Source: a cf. Phormidesmis sp. LEGE 11477
GTDB taxonomy: Bacteria; Cyanobacteriota; Cyanobacteriia; Phormidesmidales; Phormidesmidaceae
Direction: 5' to 3'
Assembly (NCBI RefSeq): GCF_015207105.1
Contig: NZ_JADEXO010000001.1
Span: 1 to 64,000 of the forward strand
DNA: 64,000 nucleotides
Shown here: piece by piece, positions 19,159-26,721 of the stretch
Position numbering within the stretch: the first letter of the stretch is position 1
How the letters are laid out: every line of letters starts with the position of its first letter
Made by a program: the position numbers and the translations under genes
The notes under the pieces: generated by a model
What the model was told of the DNA's origin: nothing
Seen by the model: the letters and a program-made list of their open reading frames with translations, nothing else
Databases searched by the model: none

Positions 19159-20652
19159 CTACGAGATCTCAGGCTCTGGGCGATCGCGCTCAGTACCAGG
19201 GCTAGCGATGCTGTGCGAATTTAGCGTCCCAATCACGTCAATTCCCAGCGTTTGCTTAACTTGATCCAAAAACTGTCTGACCACTTCGGGATAGACATTT
19301 GCCAAGCTTGCGATCGCCTTACCATCGCCGTTGTCAATCACGTTGATATTTTGCAGCTGCATTCGGTGAGGAATGGCAGCGGCTTCTTTCAAAATCATCT
19401 CGATTTGCTGGAGTAAGAAAATCTGACTAGAGCTAGTTCCAGTCTCCTGCCATACCTCGGCTAGCATCTCGTTCACAGCCGCCGCCGCTTTTGCATTTTC
19501 TGCAATGTCAGCAGCAGCGCCCTTGGCCTGAAGTGCCTGTGCTTCTCGGCGAGCTTCAGCGGGCAAAACCTCGTCAGCTTGTAGACGCAGTCTTTCTAAC
19601 TTGGCTCTGACTGACTGCAACTGCTGTTCGGCTCTGGCTCTCGCTTCTTTAGCCGCCGCCGCAGTGCGCTCTTCTTCTGACTTAGAGCGTTGGTCTAGCT
19701 CGGCTTTGATTTTACGCAGCTCGTTTTGCTTTTGCTGAGTAATCGTCAAGGCTTGAGACTTAAACATCTCAGCCCGCTTTTGACAGTCCGCTTCGATACG
19801 TTCTGCCTGACCTAGCGCTTCTGCCTCGGCGATTTCGGCATCGCGGACAATTTTAGCGATCTGCCGACGACCAATAGAGCTGAGATAGCCCATATCATCG
19901 GTAACACTCTGAACTTTGAGCGTATCGAGCTGTAGCCCGAGCTTGTTCAAATCGCGGGCCACGTCTTCGGCAATACGCTCAGCGAAGTTAAGGCGATCTT
20001 CGTTGACTTGCTCGGGGGTAAGATTAGCGACCACACCGCGTAAGTTACCCTCTAGGGTTTCGCGCACAACCCGGCGAATTTCAGAGCGGTTGCGGCCTAA
20101 GAAACGCTCAATAGCGTTGCCAACGATGTTGCGCTTGCTAGAGACTTTGACGTTTGCGATCGCCTGAATATTCAGCGGTGTTCCGCCCTTAGCATAAGAA
20201 TTACTCACCTCCACTGGAATTGGCATGGTGGTCATATCCATCTTTTCGACTTGCTCAATGATGGGGATTACCAGAGCCCGCCCGCCGAATACAACCCGGT
20301 AGCCGACTTCGCGACCATCCGGCTGTTTGTATTTGCGGCCTGAGATAATCAAGATCTCATTGGGTTTACAGATTCTTAGGCAGGCTTTTAAGAATGCGAT
20401 AACTGCGGTGATCGCAATCAGCGTTAGAACAACAGAGCCTCCTAGCACTACCTGGCTGGTATTAACCGCCTGTTGAGATTCGGCTGGTAGTACGCTTAGC
20501 TCCGTCAGTCCTTGCTGCTCTAGTTCTTGCTGCTCTAGTCTTTTTTGATCTTCTATAGAGCCTGTCTGAGCGGGTAGATAGACTAATTGATTATCTAGAT
20601 TGAATGAGAAATCAGATTGAGACATCGGTTCACTCATGGCTAGTTGCTCCAC
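19159..20652 (-). CDS. Flotillin-like SPFH protein (longer paralogue)
   Basis: 497 residues with a longer Gln/Glu-rich N-terminus (~1-65), one membrane segment (VVLGGSVVLTLIAITAVIAFL, ~67-88), ICKPNEILIISG and an SPFH domain (VSNSYAKGGTPLNIQAIANVKV, ETLEGNLRGVVANLTPEQVNED). A long charged Ala/Glu/Arg coiled coil follows (~270-420), then a short Ser/Pro tail. By family it is a membrane-microdomain scaffold; E. coli YqiK is a comparable flotillin encoded beside an NfeD-like partner. Here the NfeD-like gene is immediately upstream (34-base gap), which supports the pairing. Confidence 0.9.
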   Translation of the reverse strand: MEQLAMSEPMSQSDFSFNLDNQLVYLPAQTGSIEDQKRLEQQELEQQGLTELSVLPAESQQAVNTSQVVLGGSVVLTLIAITAVIAFLKACLRICKPNEILIISGRKYKQPDGREVGYRVVFGGRALVIPIIEQVEKMDMTTMPIPVEVSNSYAKGGTPLNIQAIANVKVSSKRNIVGNAIERFLGRNRSEIRRVVRETLEGNLRGVVANLTPEQVNEDRLNFAERIAEDVARDLNKLGLQLDTLKVQSVTDDMGYLSSIGRRQIAKIVRDAEIAEAEALGQAERIEADCQKRAEMFKSQALTITQQKQNELRKIKAELDQRSKSEEERTAAAAKEARARAEQQLQSVRAKLERLRLQADEVLPAEARREAQALQAKGAAADIAENAKAAAAVNEMLAEVWQETGTSSSQIFLLQQIEMILKEAAAIPHRMQLQNINVIDNGDGKAIASLANVYPEVVRQFLDQVKQTLGIDVIGTLNSHSIASPGTERDRPEPEIS

Positions 20653-20686
20653 AGATTAAAAAAGATTAGAGATAAGGTTAGAAAAA

Positions 20687-21430
20687 CTAACGGTTAGAAG
20701 CGTTAGCCGAATTTCTATTAGGTACTGCGTTGTCTGCTGAGACGACCCACAAACGGTCGTGTGTTCGTCCTACGACTAGTACCGGATCGCCTACACTAAA
20801 GTCGCGTGCTTCGTCGGTCTGGGCTATTAAGTGCAAGGTGGCATCGCCCACTTCCAGCGTGACTTTGCCCTTACTCTGTGGATCAAAAGGAAGTTCGACC
20901 ACGCCTACTAATCCGGCAAAATCTTCGTTACGCAGTAGGCTATCGACCTGACGATGTTTGAGTTGGCGCAAGACGCCAACTAAAGTGCCGCCGCAGAGTA
21001 GACCCATCATCAGGGCGATCGCAAAAATCAACCCGCTGCCCAAACCTGGCTCTAGCGCTCCCATCACTAGACCCGTCAGCCCAAAGAAAAAGCCGCCAAA
21101 CGTCCAAAACTTGAAGCTGGTCAGCATAGATAGACTAAAGAAGCTTCTTTTCTGCTTTCTAGCATGAGCGCGTAGCAAGTCTGGGTCAGTATCGATTTGC
21201 AGATCCGTGTCGGTATCGGCATCGGCGTCTACATCACCGTCAAAGTCATTATCAAAATCACCGTCAAAATCGGCATCGGCGTCGAAGTCGGCGTCTACGT
21301 CAGTATCTAGTTCAACATCAAAGTCAACATCGGCGTCAGCATCAAAATCTTCTAGAGCGTCACCACCTACTAAAGAAAGGGCGACAAAGATTCCGCCAAT
21401 GATCAAACAAAACCAATAAACAGACTGCAC
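20687..21430 (-). CDS. NfeD/YqiJ-like membrane protein with Asp-rich tract
   Basis: 247 residues. A first membrane helix (~5-22, FCLIIGGIFVALSLVGG) is followed by an extraordinary tract (~27-84) made largely of alternating Asp with Ala, Val, Phe or Gly (DADADVDFDVELD style). Two or three more helices follow (~97-160, including GGFFFGLTGLVMGAL and GLIFAIALMMGLLCGGTLVGVL). The C-terminal OB-fold-like domain (~175-235: GLVGVVELPFDPQSKGKVTLEV, VGDPVLVVGRTHDRLWVV) is the NfeD/YqiJ signature. It is the first gene of the operon with two flotillins. The acidic tract could bind calcium; that is inference. Confidence 0.85.
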   Translation of the reverse strand: MQSVYWFCLIIGGIFVALSLVGGDALEDFDADADVDFDVELDTDVDADFDADADFDGDFDNDFDGDVDADADTDTDLQIDTDPDLLRAHARKQKRSFFSLSMLTSFKFWTFGGFFFGLTGLVMGALEPGLGSGLIFAIALMMGLLCGGTLVGVLRQLKHRQVDSLLRNEDFAGLVGVVELPFDPQSKGKVTLEVGDATLHLIAQTDEARDFSVGDPVLVVGRTHDRLWVVSADNAVPNRNSANASNR

Positions 21431-21748
21431 AGCTTATCTACTCTAAAAGTTAGTAGTTCTAAAAGGGAGTGGTTCTAAAAGTCAACGACTGTAATAGATT
21501 CTTCTTTACGACGATACTTATACAACCTAGGTTGCTACAACCTACGGTGCCCACATGGGGCACAATGCCCATCTACATCAAAGATGTTTGTTCTATCGTG
21601 TCTGTAGATACCGAAGGCGTCATCGTCATTCCTAAAAATCTTTACAAGCCTCAACCTCTTGAAAGAATTCAGCCGTTTAAAGCTGTAGGGAACGCCCTGA
21701 AAGAGCATTCCCTATGGTGTTCATCAAACTAAGCTGCTGATATCAAGA
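21431..21748. other. Region between the ribonucleotide reductase gene and the NfeD operon
   Basis: 318 bases between two minus-strand genes. It should hold the NfeD-operon promoter at its right-hand neighbour's side and the 3' end of the nrdJ transcript. A plus-strand frame (21469-21732) is open but has no family resemblance and spans the hairpin, so it is not called a gene. The short repeat CAACCTAGG/CAACCTACGG lies near 21524-21545. Confidence 0.45.
21686..21714 (-). terminator. Possible hairpin terminator of nrdJ
   Basis: TAGGGAACGC pairs with GCATTCCCTA (one mismatch) around a 9-base loop, about 35 bases past the nrdJ stop. No T run follows on the minus strand, so this is tentative. Confidence 0.4.
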
Positions 21749-24700
21749 CTAGCTAGGTTTCTTTTCTGGCATCAGGCACTTATCAGAATCACAGCCGGCT
21801 GGTCCAGCTTCAATCAGCTCACCCGCGTCGTGCTTTTCTAGAGCATCATGGAAGTTTTCGGTTCTTCGACGCGATCGCACTTCAACCAGCATCTCTTCAT
21901 ACCGCTCTTTGCTAATTGGTTCAAACGGCAACCTAGGGAACGTCTGCAAATCGTCAAACCGAGCTAACAGCGCCGCTGATACATAGCCCTCGTCATTTTG
22001 AATCGCTTCAGTAATCCGCTGCGCCAAGGGTTCAATCTCATTTTCGCGTAGTTCAATCGTGGCCGACGTATTGTGCGCCGTATAGTATTTCTGCACTTGC
22101 ATGTAGAAATCAAACTGCGACAGCGCCGAGAACTGCTCAATCGGTACCTCGTCTGCACCCGGCAGATTCGCCCAGTCTACTTCCACTGGTAGCTCGACTA
22201 GCCACTCGCTGCAGCGTGGATCAAACGGATCTTCTAGCAGATTGCCTTTTTCATCCTTATCAGACTGAGAAGGAATCACGGAATAGCCGTAGTCCATACA
22301 GGCTAGGGCAACTGGATCATCCTTGCGGAAAGTAATTCGACGGATGAACCGCTGAGCTTTGGGTGGGTGCCAGCCGGAGGATGCACCCGTCAGCAGGCTT
22401 TTCGTACCTGCGGGTTGGACAGTGGTACAGCGGTTGGGGCGGCGGATATTATGGCGATCGCAATACTCCCAAACCGTCTCATGCACTACCTGCTTCCAGC
22501 GGCTCAGGTATGCTCTTTCCTTTTCTTTGAACTCCAGGCCCTGCATCGTATCAGGCCGACCTGCTGCAAACCACTCTAGCCACTCCACGCCGAACGCCTT
22601 CACGCAGAAGTCGAAGAAGCCAGTGAACGAAACGCCCACAATCGGATCTTCTTCGCGAGACTTCTGATAGCGTTCTTCCATGAATTTGTGATTCAGCAAT
22701 GCCGCTACCGCAATACCGCCAGCCCTAAACGCATCATCTTGAGCCTCTTCATCGTTGGGGGAAATTTGGTTAAGATGAATTTCAGCCAAGTTACAGTGAA
22801 AATCCTGGCCTAATATCTCACCGCAAGGATTTAGACCGTATCGCCCCTTGCCCTGTGCTCTTCTCTCGGCCTCACCCGCCCACTGAATCGCGCCTTCACC
22901 AGAATAGAATTGCTTTCGTACTGCAGTCTCAATCTCCTCAGGCGATGGCTTTTCGTGAAACACTCGGGTATGGTTGGCCATCCGCAGCGCGTCCTTGGTT
23001 GGGTCGATGCTCCAATTGCCATCTGCATCTTGTCGCCAAAGGTTTTCTTTCGCTCCAGTGGCAACGTCATCGTTGCTATCAAACTGACGCATACCTGCAC
23101 TGTTATGAGTGAGGTAGCCGTCACAATAGAAGCAATGGGCTTCCTCAACTTCTATATCGTAGGTCTGTACATGGTCATAGCTACCTAATCCGTCGACAGT
23201 CACCGGAATATCTAAGTCGAGATCGGCTTCGACACTATAGCGCTCATAGTTAGAGTCAACGCTGTAACTACCTTGAAATCCCATGCCTCGCATTTCGCTA
23301 TAGGAATACGCTTCGCGCATCATCGCGCCGCTCAAAGTGAAACCGTACGTCTTAAGCCCTATGCGGACAGGACCTTTTGCAGAATGTGGTGCAATCAACG
23401 CATTGTATTGCCCTTTTAGCGCAGGTAGCTTGAGGTTGTACTTAATCTGCCAATTCGCATTGGTCGGAACGGTGGTCGAAAGACGTCCTGCAATTCCCAA
23501 GCTAGAGAGAACAGCTGCTACTTGACGAACAAAATTGCGGTAAACGCTAGTTAATAGATGGGGAGGACGGTTGTTCACTGCACCATCGCTATCCATCAAT
23601 CCAGCTAAGTAGGCGGCTCGTGTATCTATAGAGCCCTGCAAGATGTAGCTAGGAACCTCAAGTGGCTGATTGGGCTGCTTGATATGAGTATGAAAGTACT
23701 CAGCTAGGCGAATGCTAGAACAAACTGACTTGGCGGTATTTTCGCCTCGAACGCTGCCATGAGTCGCAGTTAGTCCGAACTCGGCTAGCCCAGCGTCAAC
23801 CTTAGACCGTAGCTGCGAAAGCAATCTTGGATCATTGTCACGCTCGTTCATTGCCCATTCCACACGACCATAGGGCTTATTGTGTTTATTTCGTCCTGCA
23901 ACGTATCCATCACCGTGCGTAAAGCCAATTAGCCATGCTACGGCAGCATTTAGTTCAGGGATACGAATGTCTTTGGCGGTGTGGCTTTGCTCCGGTCTTT
24001 GGGCCGTTGTATCAGCCGGTAGGTGAGTGAGCGTCCCGGTAAGTATTTGATTGCTGTGCATGAGGCGATCGCCCTCACTTAGCTCAGCTAGCCGCTTCCA
24101 TTCAACTTGACCCTTCGCATTGCCAAAAACAGCCACTTGGTGGTTCAATGTTGCCCTTGGCACAGGTCCATTTGTCTCGATCTCATAGACATCTTGCTGC
24201 CCCTGGTCGAACTTGTTCACGACCTGGCGGTAGCCTATCGGTGTCTGAACCTGATCGCCAACCTGAACATCTTTGATTGGTACGAGTCCTCTTGCCGTAT
24301 GTACAAGCGCATCCTCTGGTAGGCAGCGTCGGATATTTCCGGCCACCACACAGGCCGCTGCCTCATCAATTAGCAAACAGCATTCAATTGAATTGAGCTG
24401 ACGTCCAACCGCCGCATTCAAAATCTTGGCACAGCGCTCATATAGCTCAGGCAGCTTCACGGGGTTTGCCATACCACCAAATCCCTTTAGTCGCTCTCCA
24501 GCCGGACGAATATCACTTAGATCGATAATCGCCTCTACTTCTCCATCAAAGCGCCCGTCAGTCGATAGCTCTAGCAGCGTTTGGTAAGACTTCACCCAAC
24601 CCTGACGACTATCACCTGCAATGATTTCAACGCGGCTGTTGGCTTCGTCTACCTTGATCTCAGCCTCTTCTCGGCGCTGACTGGCAACTGTCATGCCGAC

Positions 24701-25156
24701 ATCGCCACGCATCGTCACCGTAAGCTTGTTTCGAATAGGCGGGAGCTGGTTGATGTACTTCGGCTCTAGCACTGCGCCGGTTCCACAGCCCATCATTGCT
24801 AGATCCATCATCAGTCCAAAGGCCCGCCAGTCGAGGACGTTTGTGCTCGTACAGTTATACGCACCAGAGAAATTCTTGGGGTTTTTGCTCCAGTCCGTAC
24901 CGCCAACCCACAGCCAGCGACCCGAAGGCATCGCTTTGAGTTCTCGCTGCATCCTAGAAACAAGCTCGCGCTCCGCGTCGGTGAGAGTGCCGAGTTCTAC
25001 TAGTCCTTTTAGAGTGCGATCGCACACATCCTGCCAAGTTTCCCGCTTACCCTCTTCAGAGCGACGGCTGTAGGTGCGATAGAAGACAGGATAAGCCGCA
25101 GGCGCAGCTTCCGGGAAAGGGCTTTTGGTACGAGACCGTTCAAGCTCTTGAACCAT
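21749..25156 (-). CDS. nrdJ: Adenosylcobalamin-dependent (class II) ribonucleotide reductase with intein
   Basis: The 1135-residue precursor becomes a 727-residue enzyme after removal of an intein (residues 278-685). It reduces ribonucleotides to deoxyribonucleotides with a thiyl radical made from coenzyme B12. Visible host motifs: SGAYNCTSTNVLDW (~97-110), the active-site loop LNPCGEILGQDFHCNLAEI, QPAGTKSLLTG followed by SSGWHPPKAQRFI, and a C-terminal Cys pair (AGCDSDKCL) for re-reduction. The form is the monomeric NTP-type one common in cyanobacteria. The intein sits between NIRR and SAGMRQF, a conserved substrate-domain segment. The upstream gap is only 132 bases and shows no B12 riboswitch. 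The window also encodes cobN and cbiD for the cofactor. Confidence 0.95.
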   Translation of the reverse strand: MVQELERSRTKSPFPEAAPAAYPVFYRTYSRRSEEGKRETWQDVCDRTLKGLVELGTLTDAERELVSRMQRELKAMPSGRWLWVGGTDWSKNPKNFSGAYNCTSTNVLDWRAFGLMMDLAMMGCGTGAVLEPKYINQLPPIRNKLTVTMRGDVGMTVASQRREEAEIKVDEANSRVEIIAGDSRQGWVKSYQTLLELSTDGRFDGEVEAIIDLSDIRPAGERLKGFGGMANPVKLPELYERCAKILNAAVGRQLNSIECCLLIDEAAACVVAGNIRRCLPEDALVHTARGLVPIKDVQVGDQVQTPIGYRQVVNKFDQGQQDVYEIETNGPVPRATLNHQVAVFGNAKGQVEWKRLAELSEGDRLMHSNQILTGTLTHLPADTTAQRPEQSHTAKDIRIPELNAAVAWLIGFTHGDGYVAGRNKHNKPYGRVEWAMNERDNDPRLLSQLRSKVDAGLAEFGLTATHGSVRGENTAKSVCSSIRLAEYFHTHIKQPNQPLEVPSYILQGSIDTRAAYLAGLMDSDGAVNNRPPHLLTSVYRNFVRQVAAVLSSLGIAGRLSTTVPTNANWQIKYNLKLPALKGQYNALIAPHSAKGPVRIGLKTYGFTLSGAMMREAYSYSEMRGMGFQGSYSVDSNYERYSVEADLDLDIPVTVDGLGSYDHVQTYDIEVEEAHCFYCDGYLTHNSAGMRQFDSNDDVATGAKENLWRQDADGNWSIDPTKDALRMANHTRVFHEKPSPEEIETAVRKQFYSGEGAIQWAGEAERRAQGKGRYGLNPCGEILGQDFHCNLAEIHLNQISPNDEEAQDDAFRAGGIAVAALLNHKFMEERYQKSREEDPIVGVSFTGFFDFCVKAFGVEWLEWFAAGRPDTMQGLEFKEKERAYLSRWKQVVHETVWEYCDRHNIRRPNRCTTVQPAGTKSLLTGASSGWHPPKAQRFIRRITFRKDDPVALACMDYGYSVIPSQSDKDEKGNLLEDPFDPRCSEWLVELPVEVDWANLPGADEVPIEQFSALSQFDFYMQVQKYYTAHNTSATIELRENEIEPLAQRITEAIQNDEGYVSAALLARFDDLQTFPRLPFEPISKERYEEMLVEVRSRRRTENFHDALEKHDAGELIEAGPAGCDSDKCLMPEKKPS
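23102..24325 (-). mobile_element. Intein with LAGLIDADG homing endonuclease (408 codons)
   Basis: Splicing block A begins at Cys278 (CLPEDALVHTARGLVPI). Block B has the Thr and His in RATLNHQVAV (~334-343). Blocks F/G are TYDIEVEEAHCFYCDGYL followed by His684-Asn685, with Ser686 as the +1 nucleophile. All splicing residues are present, so autocatalytic excision is expected. Between them lie two dodecapeptide endonuclease motifs, LIGFTHGDGYV (~409-419, Asp416) and LAGLMDSDGAV (~517-527, Asp524), so the homing function looks intact. The insertion is in frame within a core segment of the reductase, typical of inteins in essential DNA-metabolism genes. Confidence 0.93.
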
Positions 25157-25288
25157 GATGATTAAGCCGTGATGATTGAGGTGGTGTCCGTATGTAGCGT
25201 CCTCTCAAAGGTAAAACCACTACATGTAGCTAATAAGCATAGACATTAACACAGTTCTCGCACTTGGCAATACATCTATTTGTAAGGA

Positions 25289-26452
25289 TTAATGCAGCAA
25301 AGCTTCGAAGGCCGCTCTAGCCTCTTTACCCACGGCAGCCCAGCTAATATGCTGCTTGTAGTATGCGAAAGTGCTGTGAGCCAAAGCTTGATAGCGGCCT
25401 GAGTCCATCATGTACTTTTGGATGAATTCGCAATAGGCTGCCGGGCTGCTATCAATAGGGAACGTTTTTCCGGTGATGTCTGCTTTGACAACGCTGCTGA
25501 TGCCGCCTACTTCACTAGCCAAGGCGGGTACTCCATAGGAAGCTGCTTCACTTAAGACGATGCCAAAAGTATCAGCTTTCGTAGGAAATATTAGAAAGTG
25601 AGATGACTTAAATAGCGCTGAAATTTTTGCTTTTCCTTCATCTGTTGCTCGATTGATAAAGCCGTAGGTTTTGACGAAATCTGGTACGCTCGTTGGCGGA
25701 TTACAGCCCACAATATGTAGCTCTGTAGCAATTCCCTTGCGGTTGAGCTCTTGGGCAATATCTACCGCTTTGCTCCCGCCTTTTCTTTTCCAGTCGACAC
25801 CGACAAAAAGAAGCTTGCACGGGCGAATAGGACGTTCTTGGATAGCCGTTTTGATATCGATATCCGTGAAGCTATGAGTGTGGTTCGATCCGCGAGGAAT
25901 AATTTTTATTTTCGATGGTGAAATGTCGTATAGCTCATGCGCTTTTTGAGCAGCCCACTGAGAGGTTAAGACCACCAGGCTACAATTTTCTAATACCTGC
26001 CGTTCCATTGCCAGCAGGTTGTCGCGAGTTTCCTTGCACAGATTGCTGAGGTATGGATAGAAATCGATTAGGCTGCCGAGCGTCGTATCAGTCCAGAGCA
26101 CTAAAGGTTTGTCGGATTTTACATTGGCTAGTGGAATTGAATTTTCTGGACAAAGTAGGATGTCTGCTTCTGAAAGTGATAGCTGAGATTGGATTCTCCA
26201 GGCGCGGTACTTTGCTGCTTGGGGATCTACTTTGCCATAGAAATTTTTTTTACAGACGTTTCTGTAAAATTGCCATTTCAATCGAGTAATTGGATTGCCT
26301 TTAAGCTTTACTGGACCAATTGCTGTAATTTCGACTTCTTCTTCTTTTAGAGTCTGAATGATCTTGGCACCCGCTCCATATAAACCCAGGTGTCGTCTGG
26401 GCCAGCTTTTAGGATTCTCCAAGTCGAAGGTTGTGACGTATGCAATTTTCAT
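25289..26452 (-). CDS. Family 4 (GT-B) glycosyltransferase
   Basis: 387 residues, two Rossmann-like halves. The N-terminal domain has a MKIAYVTTFDLENPKSWPRR start and a Gly-containing donor loop (LYGAGAKI). The C-terminal domain has KLLFVGVDWKRKGGSKAVDIAQEL, ELHIVG, FPTKADTFGIVLSEAASYGVPALAS (the E-x7-E region typical of GT4) and GGISSVV. It transfers a sugar from a nucleotide donor to an unknown acceptor, probably a glycolipid or polysaccharide, in the cytoplasm. It stands between nrdJ and htpG with no carbohydrate genes adjacent; the hps cluster starts 3 kb away. Lys/Ile-rich codon use around 26150-26350 is more AT-rich than its neighbours. Confidence 0.88.
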   Translation of the reverse strand: MKIAYVTTFDLENPKSWPRRHLGLYGAGAKIIQTLKEEEVEITAIGPVKLKGNPITRLKWQFYRNVCKKNFYGKVDPQAAKYRAWRIQSQLSLSEADILLCPENSIPLANVKSDKPLVLWTDTTLGSLIDFYPYLSNLCKETRDNLLAMERQVLENCSLVVLTSQWAAQKAHELYDISPSKIKIIPRGSNHTHSFTDIDIKTAIQERPIRPCKLLFVGVDWKRKGGSKAVDIAQELNRKGIATELHIVGCNPPTSVPDFVKTYGFINRATDEGKAKISALFKSSHFLIFPTKADTFGIVLSEAASYGVPALASEVGGISSVVKADITGKTFPIDSSPAAYCEFIQKYMMDSGRYQALAHSTFAYYKQHISWAAVGKEARAAFEALLH

Positions 26453-26676
26453 AAGCTTTATATCTGGGCGTAAGTCAGCAATTCAACCAATGACTTTTCA
26501 ATCAAATGACTGGTGATCTGGTTATGAATCTCTGCTCTTTAATTTGCCCACTTATCGAGAAACCCTTGCGGTAGCGACTCTAGACGCTGTTGCCGCTGTC
26601 TTCCATAGGTGAGGAAACCCGCACTCATATATCACCGTCACCGCCCTTGCCAGCATCACTAAAGTTCGCAACATTG

Positions 26677-26721
26677 AGAGGTAGCAGTTTATCGCACCTC
26701 TTTGCAGAGGCAGAGCTTACT
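26677..26721 (+). promoter_or_regulatory. htpG leader with mutually exclusive hairpins over the Shine-Dalgarno
   Basis: CCTCT at 26697-26701 can pair with the ribosome-binding AGAGG at 26706-26710 (5 bp, TTGC loop) or with an upstream AGAGG at 26677-26681 (extendable by one pair). The two stems exclude each other. The SD lies 11 bases before the ATG at 26722. This is an architecture an RNA thermometer could use; stems are short, so it is tentative. Confidence 0.4.

Noticed and set aside
21469-21732. 87-codon plus-strand frame between nrdJ and the NfeD operon
   Set aside because: No recognisable family, no ribosome-binding site, and it runs through a hairpin near 21686-21714.
26453-26721. CIRCE (HrcA) element upstream of htpG
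   Set aside because: No TTAGCACTC-N9-GAGTGCTAA-like repeat found.
26590-26721. Longer htpG start at 26590
   Set aside because: The 44 extra codons have no HtpG similarity and cover the likely leader; homology begins at the ATG at 26722.
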